Below are positions 18,101 to 25,732 of a stretch of DNA of 64,000 bases, piece by piece. A program made the translations under genes and the position numbers. The first letter of the stretch is position 1, and each line of letters begins with the position of its first letter. The stretch comes from Luteolibacter yonseiensis. GTDB lineage: Bacteria > Verrucomicrobiota > Verrucomicrobiia > Verrucomicrobiales > Akkermansiaceae. Where the stretch lies: positions 806,001 to 870,000 of the forward strand of contig NZ_JAENIK010000012.1 of the NCBI RefSeq assembly GCF_016595465.1, given 5' to 3'. Under the pieces are notes generated by a model that was not told the DNA's origin, made no database searches, and saw nothing but the letters and a program-made list of their open reading frames with translations.

Positions 18101-19274
18101 CGAAGAGCGCTGGGCCGGCTCCGCCATCGGCGGAAACCCCTCGTCAACCAGCACTTACACCACCTTCACCTCCGCTCAGAACGTGTCGAACAATTACATC
18201 CGCCGCGTATCCGGCTGGCTGATCCCGATGAAAACAGGGATTCACACCTTCTGGATCTCTTCGGACGACGGCAGCACGCTCTCACTCAGCACCGACGGGA
18301 CTGAAGCCAACAAACGAGCCATCGCCACCGTCAGCGGCTACACGAATTTCCAGCAATGGACGGCATCCTCGTCGCAGAAATCCCAACCCGTTTTTCTGGA
18401 GATGGGTCGGGCCTACTACATCGAGGCGATCCAGACGGAAGGCTCCGGCGGCGACCATGTCTCCGTGGCATGGGAGGGCCCCGGCATCGCGCGGCAGGTC
18501 ATCCCGAACGCGGTGCTCATCCCGCGGAATGCGACAGCCGCATTCCCTCCCCGCCCATCCGTGCCGACGGTCTCGCTGACAACCCCTGACTCGGGTGAAC
18601 GACTGTTCACCCCCGGCACATTCCCGGTATCCGCCACACCCGGTGACAACACGCTCACCATTTTCAGAGTGGCGTTTTTTGATGGTGAGACGCTGATCGG
18701 CGAGGACGACACCCCGCCTTACAGCATCAACTGGATCAATCCGGAGGTCGGCCCCCATTCCCTGAGCGCGCGTGTTTTCCATACCGTCGGCACGCTCGAT
18801 TCCATCGCCATCACCGTCACCGTGGCTCCGCAAACACCCATGACGTCCTGGCAAAATGCCAAATTTGGTGCGGCGGCGGGCGACCCGTCAGTCTCGGGTC
18901 CTCACGCGGACCCCAATCACAACGGCCTCGTGAACCTTCTGGAGTATGCTCTCGGCACGGAACCAAACTCCCCTTTTTCTTCTCCCCCTGTGCGAGGAGC
19001 GATATTCGAAAACCGGCTTACTCTTTCATTCTCCCGCAACACTTCCGCCAGTGATGTGGTCTTGAAGGTGCAGGCAAGTGACGAAGTTACCGGGCAATGG
19101 AGCGACCTCGCCGTCAGCACCGATGGAGGAGCGTTTTCAGCCCTGATCCCGGGGGTGGTGGTTACGGAATCCCCAGGCGGAGCAACTCGCGACGTATCCG
19201 TCAGCGACTTCGTCGCAAACGACTCCCCCGCCCCCATCCGCAGATTCATGCGCGTCCATGCCTCCCTTCGTTGA
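15171..19274 (+). CDS. Giant secreted M60-like peptidase with cadherin, PA14 and C-terminal sorting-type module
   Basis: A 1367-residue exported protein. Signal peptide 1-23 (FPLISRAVFLALSFVF). A ThuA/glutamine-amidotransferase-like segment follows (VLILGGNTDYSN). The peptidase M60 (enhancin-like) core includes the HELGH motif (His593, Glu594, His597) with a later Glu in NLAEAFGW. A cadherin-type repeat (about 790-890), a PA14 domain (about 980-1110, SGWLIPMKTGIHTFW), an Ig-like segment and a terminal module with ADPNHNGLVNLLEYALG complete it. M60 enzymes cleave mucin-type O-glycoproteins, and PA14 domains bind carbohydrate, so it probably attacks glycoproteins outside the cell. The ATG 15171 start is chosen for its signal peptide over the TTG at 15129. 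Confidence 0.85.
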   Translation: MHRFPLISRAVFLALSFVFTASSRADLSGDYASLVSGAESQVITAPGTPGTVAMFGTAAFPVLLGTAGPPQSVMGAGRYGDSYAGTAARAVGFSHTGFFDTVAGPRGTLFANSVLWASRQPVPVGTIAVVVGNTAVGTFLTTAGYTVRNVSSGITDANLNGAHVLILGGNTDYSNTVMTRIAGFATAGGGIVMSATPWAASAGAYADSNEILKPFGLVFTGDYSADPSYTVAPAAHPAINSALVAADALIADKEGTAVMTAANRGIAANAIFQVTQVRIDIPTLAAKLDILGDATHYGIIAPTLASPINTTAKPVEKMLARYQSQTYDAMAPGQLFAHPCAADFPGSAAAGAIPVSRTVTVNGNTATDFYMNQGGKPTRVETGVYAAPGATVTVAIPVDKIAQGLQVLISPNGSEDSTFDTTTWTFFPKLWRRVPLTQAATQTGSVLGGLVTILVPAGKSLGNFEVTVHGGIKAPAFVLGQTTDAEWNDGIKNNPAPYGYIRNEKLTLYLPSAQLSKMSNPTEVTAYWKQVMDIADDCYGYSNYRKRAEVVSTSRYVAYGAAYAGYPIEAGWGTDAESLLNSARVNGDWGTYHELGHGFQDDFDSSFVIATSAEVDVNLFPGMIYTILHDRTAWDGAHSSYDAVDRIAARNTYLALPVDQQTWQKANDSYPVAYDFYFNLAEAFGWQCYKTALSRLMRYLQDPTSATDAPLKALNTADPNFKRNRFYLLFCDATGRNLDAYFQRYGLGKAGAGFEITQSVKDQIAAKGYPTWTGNTPIDSLSTPPALSLREDSVPGTEIYQFSATDAEEPGQIYEYSITGGNPDNAFSIDKRTGRLRVQKVDAETLASHTLTVQVQDCGVPRYAATQTFTINILNTGEPPQVEGKLLTATKTMADGTSLGTPAATVEQGRTVVSRSIVAGNDGHFAINSSTGAITVTNASTLPDPGVIVLTVKVTDSSGASGFGTATILCNRTKGILEERWAGSAIGGNPSSTSTYTTFTSAQNVSNNYIRRVSGWLIPMKTGIHTFWISSDDGSTLSLSTDGTEANKRAIATVSGYTNFQQWTASSSQKSQPVFLEMGRAYYIEAIQTEGSGGDHVSVAWEGPGIARQVIPNAVLIPRNATAAFPPRPSVPTVSLTTPDSGERLFTPGTFPVSATPGDNTLTIFRVAFFDGETLIGEDDTPPYSINWINPEVGPHSLSARVFHTVGTLDSIAITVTVAPQTPMTSWQNAKFGAAAGDPSVSGPHADPNHNGLVNLLEYALGTEPNSPFSSPPVRGAIFENRLTLSFSRNTSASDVVLKVQASDEVTGQWSDLAVSTDGGAFSALIPGVVVTESPGGATRDVSVSDFVANDSPAPIRRFMRVHASLR

Positions 19275-19342
19275 GGGCGCGCGGGGCTGTGGGGGGAAAA
19301 TAGCAGATCGCCACGCGGGGAAATCCAGGCTAGCGTCCGACC

Positions 19343-19672
19343 ATGCAAACCGTGGCCACCTTCACGACCCCGGAAGACGCACATCTCTTCCGCACCTTTC
19401 TCGGGTCCCACGGGATCGAGGCATTTTTGTTGGATGAGCATTTCATCCAGAGTTTCTGGTATTACAGCAACACCCTCGGCGGAGTGAGACTGGCGGTGCA
19501 GGACGAGGATCTGGAGCATGCGGCGGACATCCATCAGGCCTACATGGACACCCTGAGAAAAGGCCCCTATCCTTTGCAACCTGTCCGCGCGTGGCCCGTG
19601 GTGATACTGCTTTCCATTCTCTTCAGCGTGCCCTTGCCGATCTTCGGACGACAGCCGTGGCGTCAGGACTAG
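19343..19672 (+). CDS. DUF2007-type small protein with C-terminal membrane segment
   Basis: A 109-residue protein. Residues 1-70 match the DUF2007 (putative signal-transducing) pattern: VATFTTPEDAHLFRTFL, then GIEAFLLDE and GVRLAVQDEDLEHA, a ferredoxin-like fold related to ACT-like domains. Residues 84-101 (WPVVILLSILFSVPLP) form a single membrane helix and the end is short and polar. It lies 68 bp after the M60 gene and 140 bp before an ECF sigma factor, with no obvious coupling to either. Function is unknown for the family. Confidence 0.65.
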   Translation: MQTVATFTTPEDAHLFRTFLGSHGIEAFLLDEHFIQSFWYYSNTLGGVRLAVQDEDLEHAADIHQAYMDTLRKGPYPLQPVRAWPVVILLSILFSVPLPIFGRQPWRQD

Positions 19673-19812
19673 TGGCACAGGCAACCGGGATCCGGCTTCT
19701 CCCCCCCACCTTTGGGAACCGGCGGGCCGGACGCGGAGAAACACGCGACGATGGGTGCCGGATTCGATATTTTATCATCACAAAAAACAAATCCTCCCGA
19801 CCGCAACGCTCT

Positions 19813-20412
19813 ATGGATGAAACCAGCGACAATCCCATGGCAAATTCAACCGCGGCCACCGAAGCATCTCCCGCAGCCTCCGCATGGCGCGAGTGGCTGG
19901 AAGAGCACGGCCCCAAGCTACTGCTCTTTGCCCGCCAGCAGTCCAGATCTCATGAGGATGCCAAGGACATCTTCCAGGATGCTCTCGTCAAACTCGTCGA
20001 AAAGGTCCGCAGCGGCGAATTCGTCGGCGGGCAGGAAGCATGGCTTCCCTACCTCTATACCGCCATCCGCCGCCTCGCCATCGATCTGAGCCGCCGGGAC
20101 GACCGCCGCAAGCGCCGCGAGGACAATGTGTCCGCCGATGCGGAAGCATTTTCCAACGATCTCCAGCCATGGTTTGAAACCGAGTCATCCGACGACGAGA
20201 CACGTTCCCAGCTCGAACGGGGTCTCAAGGAACTGCCCGAAAAGTTCGCCGAGGTCATCACCATGAAAATATGGGGCGAACGCACGTTCGCGGAAATCGG
20301 CGAAACGCTCGGCATCTCACAGAACACCGCCGCCTCGCGCTACCGTTACGGCCTTGAAGCGCTCAAGAAACTTCTCAGCAACGCCCGCAACCGTGGCGAC
20401 CTTTCCATCTGA
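19813..20412 (+). CDS. ECF-type RNA polymerase sigma factor
   Basis: A 199-residue sigma-70 family protein with region 2 (EDAKDIFQDALVKLVEK, then YLYTAIRRLAIDLSRR) and region 4 (LPEKFAEVITMKIWGE, then FAEIGETLGISQNTAASR), and no regions 1 or 3. Start ATG 19813 is preferred; the longer frame upstream overlaps the preceding gene. The next gene starts 18 bp downstream and encodes a one-pass membrane protein that could hold this sigma factor inactive. An exported PDZ protein completes the likely operon, pointing to an envelope-stress role by inference. Confidence 0.9.
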   Translation: MDETSDNPMANSTAATEASPAASAWREWLEEHGPKLLLFARQQSRSHEDAKDIFQDALVKLVEKVRSGEFVGGQEAWLPYLYTAIRRLAIDLSRRDDRRKRREDNVSADAEAFSNDLQPWFETESSDDETRSQLERGLKELPEKFAEVITMKIWGERTFAEIGETLGISQNTAASRYRYGLEALKKLLSNARNRGDLSI

Positions 20413-20430
20413 CACCTTCCACCAAACCAC

Positions 20431-21063
20431 ATGAAGCAAGATCATTCATCCATCGAAGCGGAACTCCGGTCGCTGCAGGCCGCGATGCTCGATGACGAAC
20501 TGCTCCGGCGGCTCGAAGCCGCCGCGGAGGGGACCCAGACGCAGCTCACCCGTGAGGAACTCCGGTTCGAGGACTCCCTCCGCAGGCATTCACCCGCCCG
20601 GCTTTCTCTCGATTTCCTCACACGTCTCGAAGCCGTGGTGCATGAGGTTCCATTCCCGGTGAATGAGAAGATCGTGATGTTTCCCAAGGCCCAGCAGGGC
20701 AAACAAACACCCGCCGCCCGCACCAACCGTCCGATGTGGAGCGCTGCGGCGGCCGTCGCGCTGGTCGGCGCCATCTCCGCCCTGATGATTCCCACCGGGA
20801 AGACTCCGGAGAGGACCGCCCGCCAGGCAGACCCCGCCCCTCTCTCTCAAGACGGTCCGGCAAACCTCATTCCCGCCAGCTTCAACCGCGGCGTGAGCGA
20901 GGTGAGCGACGAGGGCATCGTCTGGAAGTCCAACAACCAGCCGCACAGCGTCGTCCGTGTCGTCTATCAGGACCGCATCACCCTGAAGGATGGGGACGGC
21001 CGGACCTATCAGGTCGAGCAGCCGAAGGTCAAATACATGCTGGTTCCCGCGAAAACGGACTGA
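20431..21063 (+). CDS. Single-pass membrane protein, probable anti-sigma factor
   Basis: A 210-residue protein with no close family that I recognise. Residues 1-100 are charged and helical (EAELRSLQAAMLDDELL, EELRFEDSLRRHSPARLS) and probably cytoplasmic. A membrane helix occupies about 103-121 (WSAAAAVALVGAISALMI), and about 90 residues lie outside, including VVRVVYQDRITLKDGDG. Length, topology and location directly after an ECF sigma gene are those of anti-sigma factors; a zinc-finger H-x3-C-x2-C motif is not seen. Confidence 0.6.
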   Translation: MKQDHSSIEAELRSLQAAMLDDELLRRLEAAAEGTQTQLTREELRFEDSLRRHSPARLSLDFLTRLEAVVHEVPFPVNEKIVMFPKAQQGKQTPAARTNRPMWSAAAAVALVGAISALMIPTGKTPERTARQADPAPLSQDGPANLIPASFNRGVSEVSDEGIVWKSNNQPHSVVRVVYQDRITLKDGDGRTYQVEQPKVKYMLVPAKTD

Positions 21064-21121
21064 AAACACGATTCAAAAAAAGACAAAGACATCAAACTAC
21101 TACGCTTATAGTATGTAAACA

Positions 21122-22105
21122 ATGAAAACAAAATCATTCCATCTTGTTACGGCGGGCCTGGCCGCCATGATCTCCCCCGCCCTCGCGTTGGAGGCCCCGG
21201 CGGACAACGCCCCGCCACCACCCGCGGTGAAGGAGGACCGGGCGGCGGTGCCCAAAATCCAGATCCCGCAGGTCAAGGGACTGGTGGCACCGAAGCCGGC
21301 CGCGGCGTTCCTCGGCGTCGTCACCGGCGAGCTCCCGAAACTCCTGGCCGACCACCTCGTCCTCGACAAGGGCCAGGGAGTGGTAGTCCGCTCGGTCGTG
21401 TCGGACAGCCCTGCCGAGAAAGCCGGACTGGCGGTGAATGACGTGATCACCAAGGTGGGCGAGATCTCCGTGGGCAGTCCTGCCGACATCACCCAGCAGA
21501 TCACCTCGTTCAAACCGGGCGAAAGCGTCGTCCTCCAGATCATCCACAAGGGCCAGCCATCCAAACTGGAGGTGAAGTTGGAGAGCAAGCCTGCCGAGCT
21601 CACGATGATGGACCAGCTCCCACCAGAGCAGCTCGACCTGGAGAACCTGCCGAAGGAACTGGCCGACCGGGTGCGCGGTGCCATCGCCGGCAACGTCGGT
21701 GCCCTCGACCTCCAGCAGGACATGGATGCCGAAACACTCTCGCTGGAGATGAAAAACGCCGTCGAGCAGATGCAGAAGCGCATGCAAGGCGCCTTTGCGG
21801 AAGCCATGGCGGATGAACAGGAGAGCAAGGAGGAGACGCGGACGACAAACAGCGAGGCCACGGTCAGGATGTCTGACAATGATGGCAGCGTGGAGGTGAA
21901 GTCCAAGAACGGTGCCAAGCAGGTCACCGTCCGCGACCATCAGGACAACGTGGTCTGGAGCGGTCCTTGGGACACCGCGGCGGACAAACAGGCCGCTCCC
22001 GGCGATGTCCAGACCCGGGTGGCCCGGCTCAACCTCGACTCCAGCTTCAAGGGTGGCGGCCTGCGGCTCCGCATGAACTCCCATCCCGTCCCTCCGGAGG
22101 AATAA
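21122..22105 (+). CDS. Exported PDZ-domain protein
   Basis: A 327-residue protein with a signal peptide (MKTKSFHLVTAGLAAMI, cleavage after ALA near residue 22), a proline-rich linker, and a PDZ domain about residues 60-150 (AAFLGVVTG, VVRSVVSDSPAEKAGLAVND, ITSFKPGESVVLQI). The second half is acidic and helical with no catalytic motif, so it is a PDZ adaptor without a protease domain. It is the third gene behind the ECF sigma factor, 58 bp after the membrane protein, and could present misfolded envelope proteins or sense them. A -10-like TATAGT lies at 21107-21112, so it may also have its own promoter. A strong terminator follows. Confidence 0.8.
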   Translation: MKTKSFHLVTAGLAAMISPALALEAPADNAPPPPAVKEDRAAVPKIQIPQVKGLVAPKPAAAFLGVVTGELPKLLADHLVLDKGQGVVVRSVVSDSPAEKAGLAVNDVITKVGEISVGSPADITQQITSFKPGESVVLQIIHKGQPSKLEVKLESKPAELTMMDQLPPEQLDLENLPKELADRVRGAIAGNVGALDLQQDMDAETLSLEMKNAVEQMQKRMQGAFAEAMADEQESKEETRTTNSEATVRMSDNDGSVEVKSKNGAKQVTVRDHQDNVVWSGPWDTAADKQAAPGDVQTRVARLNLDSSFKGGGLRLRMNSHPVPPEE

Positions 22106-22133
22106 TCGAACGAGTTTTTTATGGCAAAGGGTT

Positions 22134-22173
22134 CACACCCGCATCCGTTCACACGGGTGCGGGTGTGTTTTTT
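22134..22173 (+). terminator. Rho-independent terminator after the PDZ gene
   Basis: A 14-bp stem (22134-22147 with 22154-22167, one G-U pair) closes the six-base loop TTCACA and is followed by six T residues (22168-22173). It marks the end of the ECF/membrane protein/PDZ operon. Confidence 0.9.
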
Positions 22174-22254
22174 CGGTCTCCACCTTGCTGGAACGTGCGA
22201 TCCCGGATCCCGGTTCACGAAAATGCCGCCCTCCCGCGCCCGCCGCTCCGATTT

Positions 22255-22683
22255 CTAGCCATTGCCTGGCACCGCTCCGCTCAGCGTGACTTTTGCGCTC
22301 GCAAGCAGTCCGTGCGGTCCGCTCACATCCCCCTCGATCTGCACGAGCCCTCCGAGAGATCCCTCGATTTTCGCCCGGATCTCCAGCACGTCCCCCGGAA
22401 CCGCCGCTCCCAGGACTTTCGCCGCACGCACTCCGGTCAGGCGCAGTTCCGTCAGCGCGGGCTGGACGACGATGCCGCCGAGCTGTGCGATGGCTTCGAT
22501 GAGCAGCACGCCCGGCATCATCGGGTTTCCGGGAAAATGAGCGGCGAGAAATCCCTCATCGCCCCGCACGAGATACCTCGCCGACGCTTCTTTTCCAGGT
22601 TCCAAGGTAACGAGTTCATCGAGAAAGCGGAAAGACGGCCCGTGAGGAAGGGACTGGAGTGCGACCTGCATTTCTGATGTCAT
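22255..22683 (-). CDS. FabZ-like 3-hydroxyacyl-ACP dehydratase
   Basis: A 142-residue hot-dog-fold protein. The diagnostic segment HFPGNPMMPGVLLIEA contains the catalytic His and Glu of the FabA/FabZ family, which removes water from 3-hydroxyacyl-ACP. Start ATG 22683 is chosen; the frame extends six codons further to 22701. It is divergent from an acyltransferase, a GT2 and a methyltransferase, and such a set resembles part of aryl-polyene or flexirubin-type lipid clusters, where the dehydratase is a dedicated one. General fatty-acid FabZ is the alternative; no other fab genes are nearby. Confidence 0.82.
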   Translation of the reverse strand: MTSEMQVALQSLPHGPSFRFLDELVTLEPGKEASARYLVRGDEGFLAAHFPGNPMMPGVLLIEAIAQLGGIVVQPALTELRLTGVRAAKVLGAAVPGDVLEIRAKIEGSLGGLVQIEGDVSGPHGLLASAKVTLSGAVPGNG

Positions 22684-22776
22684 GTGAAAGAACCCTGGCA
22701 CGTCCCGCCCCCCAAGCCAACCTGTGAATCATCGCCGTGTTGACCCGCTGGAATTTCGTCTGTAGCCTCAACCCCC

Positions 22777-23595
22777 GTGGCCATCAGCGACCCCATCGCC
22801 TCCCCCCTCCGCTCACCGCTCCGGCGGTGGCTGCGCGCGCCGTGGGACTATGTGATGATGGCTCTGGGATTGCTTTACTGGGGCGTTTTCGGAGGGTTGC
22901 TGACACTGGTCGGAGGGCCATTGCATCTGGTCCTGCCACAGAGGATCGGCCAGAAAATCGGCAGGAGACTCCTGCAACAGTTGTTCAGCAAATTCGTCGT
23001 CTACTTGCGCTTGTCTGATCTGGTACGGGCGGACCTGACAGGCCTGGACGCGCTGGGAGGCCTCACCCATTCGTTCATCGTGGCACCCAACCACACTTCG
23101 TTATGGGATGTCGTGTTCATCATCGCCCGCCTGCCTTGCGCCGTGTGCGTGATGAAAAAACAGATCCTCACCAATCCCGTGCTCGGTGGGGGGGCTAGGC
23201 TGGCGGGCTACATCGCGAACGACGGGATGAAGCGCGTCATGCGCGACGCCTCAAAGTCGCTCGCGGACGGCGGCCAGCTGCTGATGTTCCCCGAGGGCAC
23301 GCGGACACGGCCGGACGCCCGCTGGATCAACCCGCTCAAGGGTGGTTGCGCGATCATCTCCAAACGGACGGGTGTGCCGGTCTATCCCATTTTCATCCGC
23401 AGCGACACCCGTTTCCTGCAAAAAGGCTGGCCGCTATGGCGGAGGCCCGTTTTTCCGATCCACATGCGGTTTGACGTGGGCGAACCCATGGTGCCGGAAC
23501 CGGGCGAAAGCTCCCAGGAATTCACCGCCCGCCTCGCGGCGGTGTACGAGCGGGAGCTCTCCAAGCCGGATCCGCTGCGCAGAACCCATGGCTGA
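22777..23595 (+). CDS. PlsC-like 1-acyl-sn-glycerol-3-phosphate acyltransferase
   Basis: A 272-residue LPLAT-family acyltransferase. The catalytic NHTSLWD (105-111; His106 and Asp111 are the H-x4-D pair) and the phosphate-binding FPEGTR (171-176) are both intact, and a hydrophobic helix at 24-48 should anchor it in the inner membrane. Start is GTG 22777. It transfers an acyl chain from acyl-ACP or acyl-CoA to a hydroxyl acceptor. It heads the plus-strand trio with the GT2 and methyltransferase genes and is divergent from the FabZ-like gene, so a special lipid rather than bulk phospholipid is plausible. Confidence 0.87.
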   Translation: MAISDPIASPLRSPLRRWLRAPWDYVMMALGLLYWGVFGGLLTLVGGPLHLVLPQRIGQKIGRRLLQQLFSKFVVYLRLSDLVRADLTGLDALGGLTHSFIVAPNHTSLWDVVFIIARLPCAVCVMKKQILTNPVLGGGARLAGYIANDGMKRVMRDASKSLADGGQLLMFPEGTRTRPDARWINPLKGGCAIISKRTGVPVYPIFIRSDTRFLQKGWPLWRRPVFPIHMRFDVGEPMVPEPGESSQEFTARLAAVYERELSKPDPLRRTHG

Positions 23596-23696
23596 TCCAC
23601 GCCGGACTGAAGCCGTGCCGCCCGTCGACATCTCCAGACCCAACTTTCATCACAGCTCTTGCCCCAACGGGATTTGGCGTTTAAAGCAAGGGGTAC

Positions 23697-24470
23697 ATGC
23701 CAGATGCGCGACCGCTTATCCTCATTCCGAGCTACAACACCGGACCGATTCTTTTGGAAACGGTGAAGTCCGCCCTCTCGCTGGGAACACCGGTCTGGGT
23801 GGTTTTCGATGGCTCTACGGACGGCTCTCCCGCACTGATCCATAACCTGAAAGGGGAAAATTTCCGTGTTATCGAGCTGCCGGAGAATTCCGGCAAAGGT
23901 GCGGCGGTATTGTACGGTCTTCGCGAGGCGATCCGTGACGGCTTCACCCACGTCCTGACAATGGACGCTGATGGCCAGCATCCGGCGACGGCGGTGCCGG
24001 AATTTTTCCGGCTTTCCGCATCTCACCCCGAGGCTGCGGTCTTCGGCCGGCCGATCTTCGACTCATCCGCCCCCGCGCTGCGCGTGAACGGGCGTAAGGT
24101 ATCCAATTTCTGGGCGAATCTGGAAACTCTCGGCTGGGGGATGGATGATTCCCTCTTCGGAATGCGGCTTTACCCCGCACAGGACCTGCTGGAGGTTTTC
24201 GAATCCACGGCATTTGCCAGACGCTTTGATTTCGACCCGGAGGTGGCCGTGCGCCTGTGCTGGCGTGGCGTACCTGTCATCAACCTTCCGACGCCGGTGC
24301 GCTACCCGAGCAAGGAGGACGGCGGCGTTTCACAATTCCGCTATCTCCGGGACAACACGTTGCTGACCTGGATGCACCTGCGGCTGCTGTTCGGATTTTT
24401 CGCCCGCCTTCCACTGCTCATCGCCCGCGGATCGAACCCGCTCGAGAGCCTGAGCCCACCCGCCCGATGA
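23697..24470 (+). CDS. Family 2 glycosyltransferase
   Basis: A 257-residue GT-A fold enzyme. Nucleotide-sugar binding is indicated by FDGSTDGS (37-44) and the metal-binding DAD of TMDADGQHP (88-96); the ENSGKGAA segment lies between them. The C-terminal LLFGFFARLPLLIA is hydrophobic and may associate with the membrane. It starts 101 bp after the acyltransferase and its stop overlaps the methyltransferase start (ATGA, 24467-24470). The acceptor is unknown; with an acyltransferase and FabZ-like neighbour a lipid carrier or aryl-polyene-type lipid is likely. Confidence 0.85.
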   Translation: MPDARPLILIPSYNTGPILLETVKSALSLGTPVWVVFDGSTDGSPALIHNLKGENFRVIELPENSGKGAAVLYGLREAIRDGFTHVLTMDADGQHPATAVPEFFRLSASHPEAAVFGRPIFDSSAPALRVNGRKVSNFWANLETLGWGMDDSLFGMRLYPAQDLLEVFESTAFARRFDFDPEVAVRLCWRGVPVINLPTPVRYPSKEDGGVSQFRYLRDNTLLTWMHLRLLFGFFARLPLLIARGSNPLESLSPPAR

Positions 24471-25120
24471 GCGATCCTGCGGAACATCAAATCGCAGCGC
24501 TTTTTCCCGGCCGCTGGAACCGGAACTACGTCGCCACCAAGCTTCGGACGGATCCGCTCTACACCGCGCTCGCGGACACCCTCGGGCATTCGCCGTTTCC
24601 CCTGCTCGATCTCGGCTGCGGTCTCGGCCTGCTGGCGTTTTTCCTGAGATCGAGAGGTATCGAGGTCCCGATTCTCGGTCTGGACTACGATGCGGGAAAA
24701 ATCGATTCGGCACGGCAGGCTGCGGAAAAATCCGGCCGGCGTGATCTCTCTTTCGCTCATCACGACGCCCGTACCGGCCTGCCCGAACATCACGGTAATG
24801 TGAGCATCCTGGACATTCTCCAGTTCTTCACCCCCTCCGAACAGGAGAATCTGTTGCAGCTCGCCGCCTCAAGGGTCTTACCGGGGGGCAAGCTCGTCAT
24901 CCGTTCCGGGCTGCGGGATGGATCGCTGCGTTTCAAGGTCACCGTTCTCGGCGACCTGCTGGCGAAGGCGACATTCTGGATGAAAGCCGCCCCCACCCAC
25001 TATCCGACGCGGGAGGATTTCGAACGTGTTTTATCCCCCTTCGGCAGCGTGGAGGTCACGTCCCTGTGGGGAAAAACACCGTTCAACAATTATCTGATCG
25101 TCCTCAGTCGGCCGATTTGA
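24467..25120 (+). CDS. SAM-dependent class I methyltransferase
   Basis: A 217-residue methyltransferase with SAM-binding motif I LLDLGCGLG (46-54), the acidic residue of motif II in LGLDYD (72-77) and a motif III-like segment NVSILDILQFF. Start ATG 24467 overlaps the glycosyltransferase stop, so the two are coupled. It lacks membrane helices. The substrate is not evident; in aryl-polyene clusters a methyltransferase of this size modifies the aryl head group, which would fit here. Its stop codon falls inside an A/T-rich hairpin. Confidence 0.83.
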   Translation: MSDPAEHQIAALFPGRWNRNYVATKLRTDPLYTALADTLGHSPFPLLDLGCGLGLLAFFLRSRGIEVPILGLDYDAGKIDSARQAAEKSGRRDLSFAHHDARTGLPEHHGNVSILDILQFFTPSEQENLLQLAASRVLPGGKLVIRSGLRDGSLRFKVTVLGDLLAKATFWMKAAPTHYPTREDFERVLSPFGSVEVTSLWGKTPFNNYLIVLSRPI

Positions 25121-25152
25121 TAAAAAAGTGAGCCTTTTTTTCACTTTTTATC
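25119..25152. terminator. A/T-rich hairpin between methyltransferase and ECF sigma genes
   Basis: GATAAAAAAGTGA (from 25119) and TCACTTTTTATC (25141-25152) pair as an inverted repeat of about 12 bp with one extra A and a short loop containing a T run. It includes the stop codon of the methyltransferase and lies 26 bp before the sigma-factor ATG. It may end transcription in one or both directions, or serve as an operator for the sigma gene. Confidence 0.5.
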
Positions 25153-25177
25153 ATCCCCGACTAAACCCTTTGCCGAA

Positions 25178-25732
25178 ATGGACCGTCTAGGTGGAGTGGA
25201 ATCCTCACCAGAAATCGACGACGTAGACAGCTTCGTACAGGAGCTGACCGGTTGTCAGGATGATCTCATCCTGTTCATCCGGACGATTTGCGGTGATTTT
25301 CATCTCGCTGCGGACATCCGTCAGGAGGTGAACATGGTGCTCTGGCGCAAGCGGGGAAAATTCGCCCCGGGCACGAGTTTCCGAAGCTGGGCCTACCGGA
25401 TCGCACACCTGGAAGTGAAAAACCATTTCCGTCAGACCAAGCGCCGTTCGGTCACCTCCCTTGATCCGGAACTGCTGGACTACTTCGCCGCGGAACTTCC
25501 CGCCTCCACCGACGAGCTTCCCGAGCGCCGGCGGGCCCTGCAAGGCTGCATGGAGCGCCTGACTCCGAAGGATCACGAACTGATCCGGCACCGCTATTGG
25601 TCGGAAAGCTCGCTGGAGATCCTCGCGAGTTCCAGCGACCGCAGCATCGGCACTCTCAAAGCCCGGCTTTTCCAACTCCGTGCCGCCCTGCGGCTCTGTA
25701 TCAGCGAACGACTGTCGGAGGTGTCCGCATGA
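25178..25732 (+). CDS. ECF sigma factor, Rhodopirellula/Verrucomicrobium family
   Basis: A 184-residue sigma factor with region 2 (DLILFIRTICGDFHLAADIR, EVNMVLWRKRGKF, FRSWAYRIAHLEVKNHFR) and region 4 (MERLTPKDHELIRHRYW, then SSSDRSIGTLKARLFQLR). The FRSWAYRIA and VLW patterns are typical of the family named after Rhodopirellula and Verrucomicrobium. Its TGA overlaps the ATG of the FecR-type protein (25729-25732), so regulator and sigma factor are coupled. The likely targets are outer-surface proteins such as the autotransporter-repeat protein 1.8 kb downstream; that is inference. Confidence 0.92.
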   Translation: MDRLGGVESSPEIDDVDSFVQELTGCQDDLILFIRTICGDFHLAADIRQEVNMVLWRKRGKFAPGTSFRSWAYRIAHLEVKNHFRQTKRRSVTSLDPELLDYFAAELPASTDELPERRRALQGCMERLTPKDHELIRHRYWSESSLEILASSSDRSIGTLKARLFQLRAALRLCISERLSEVSA

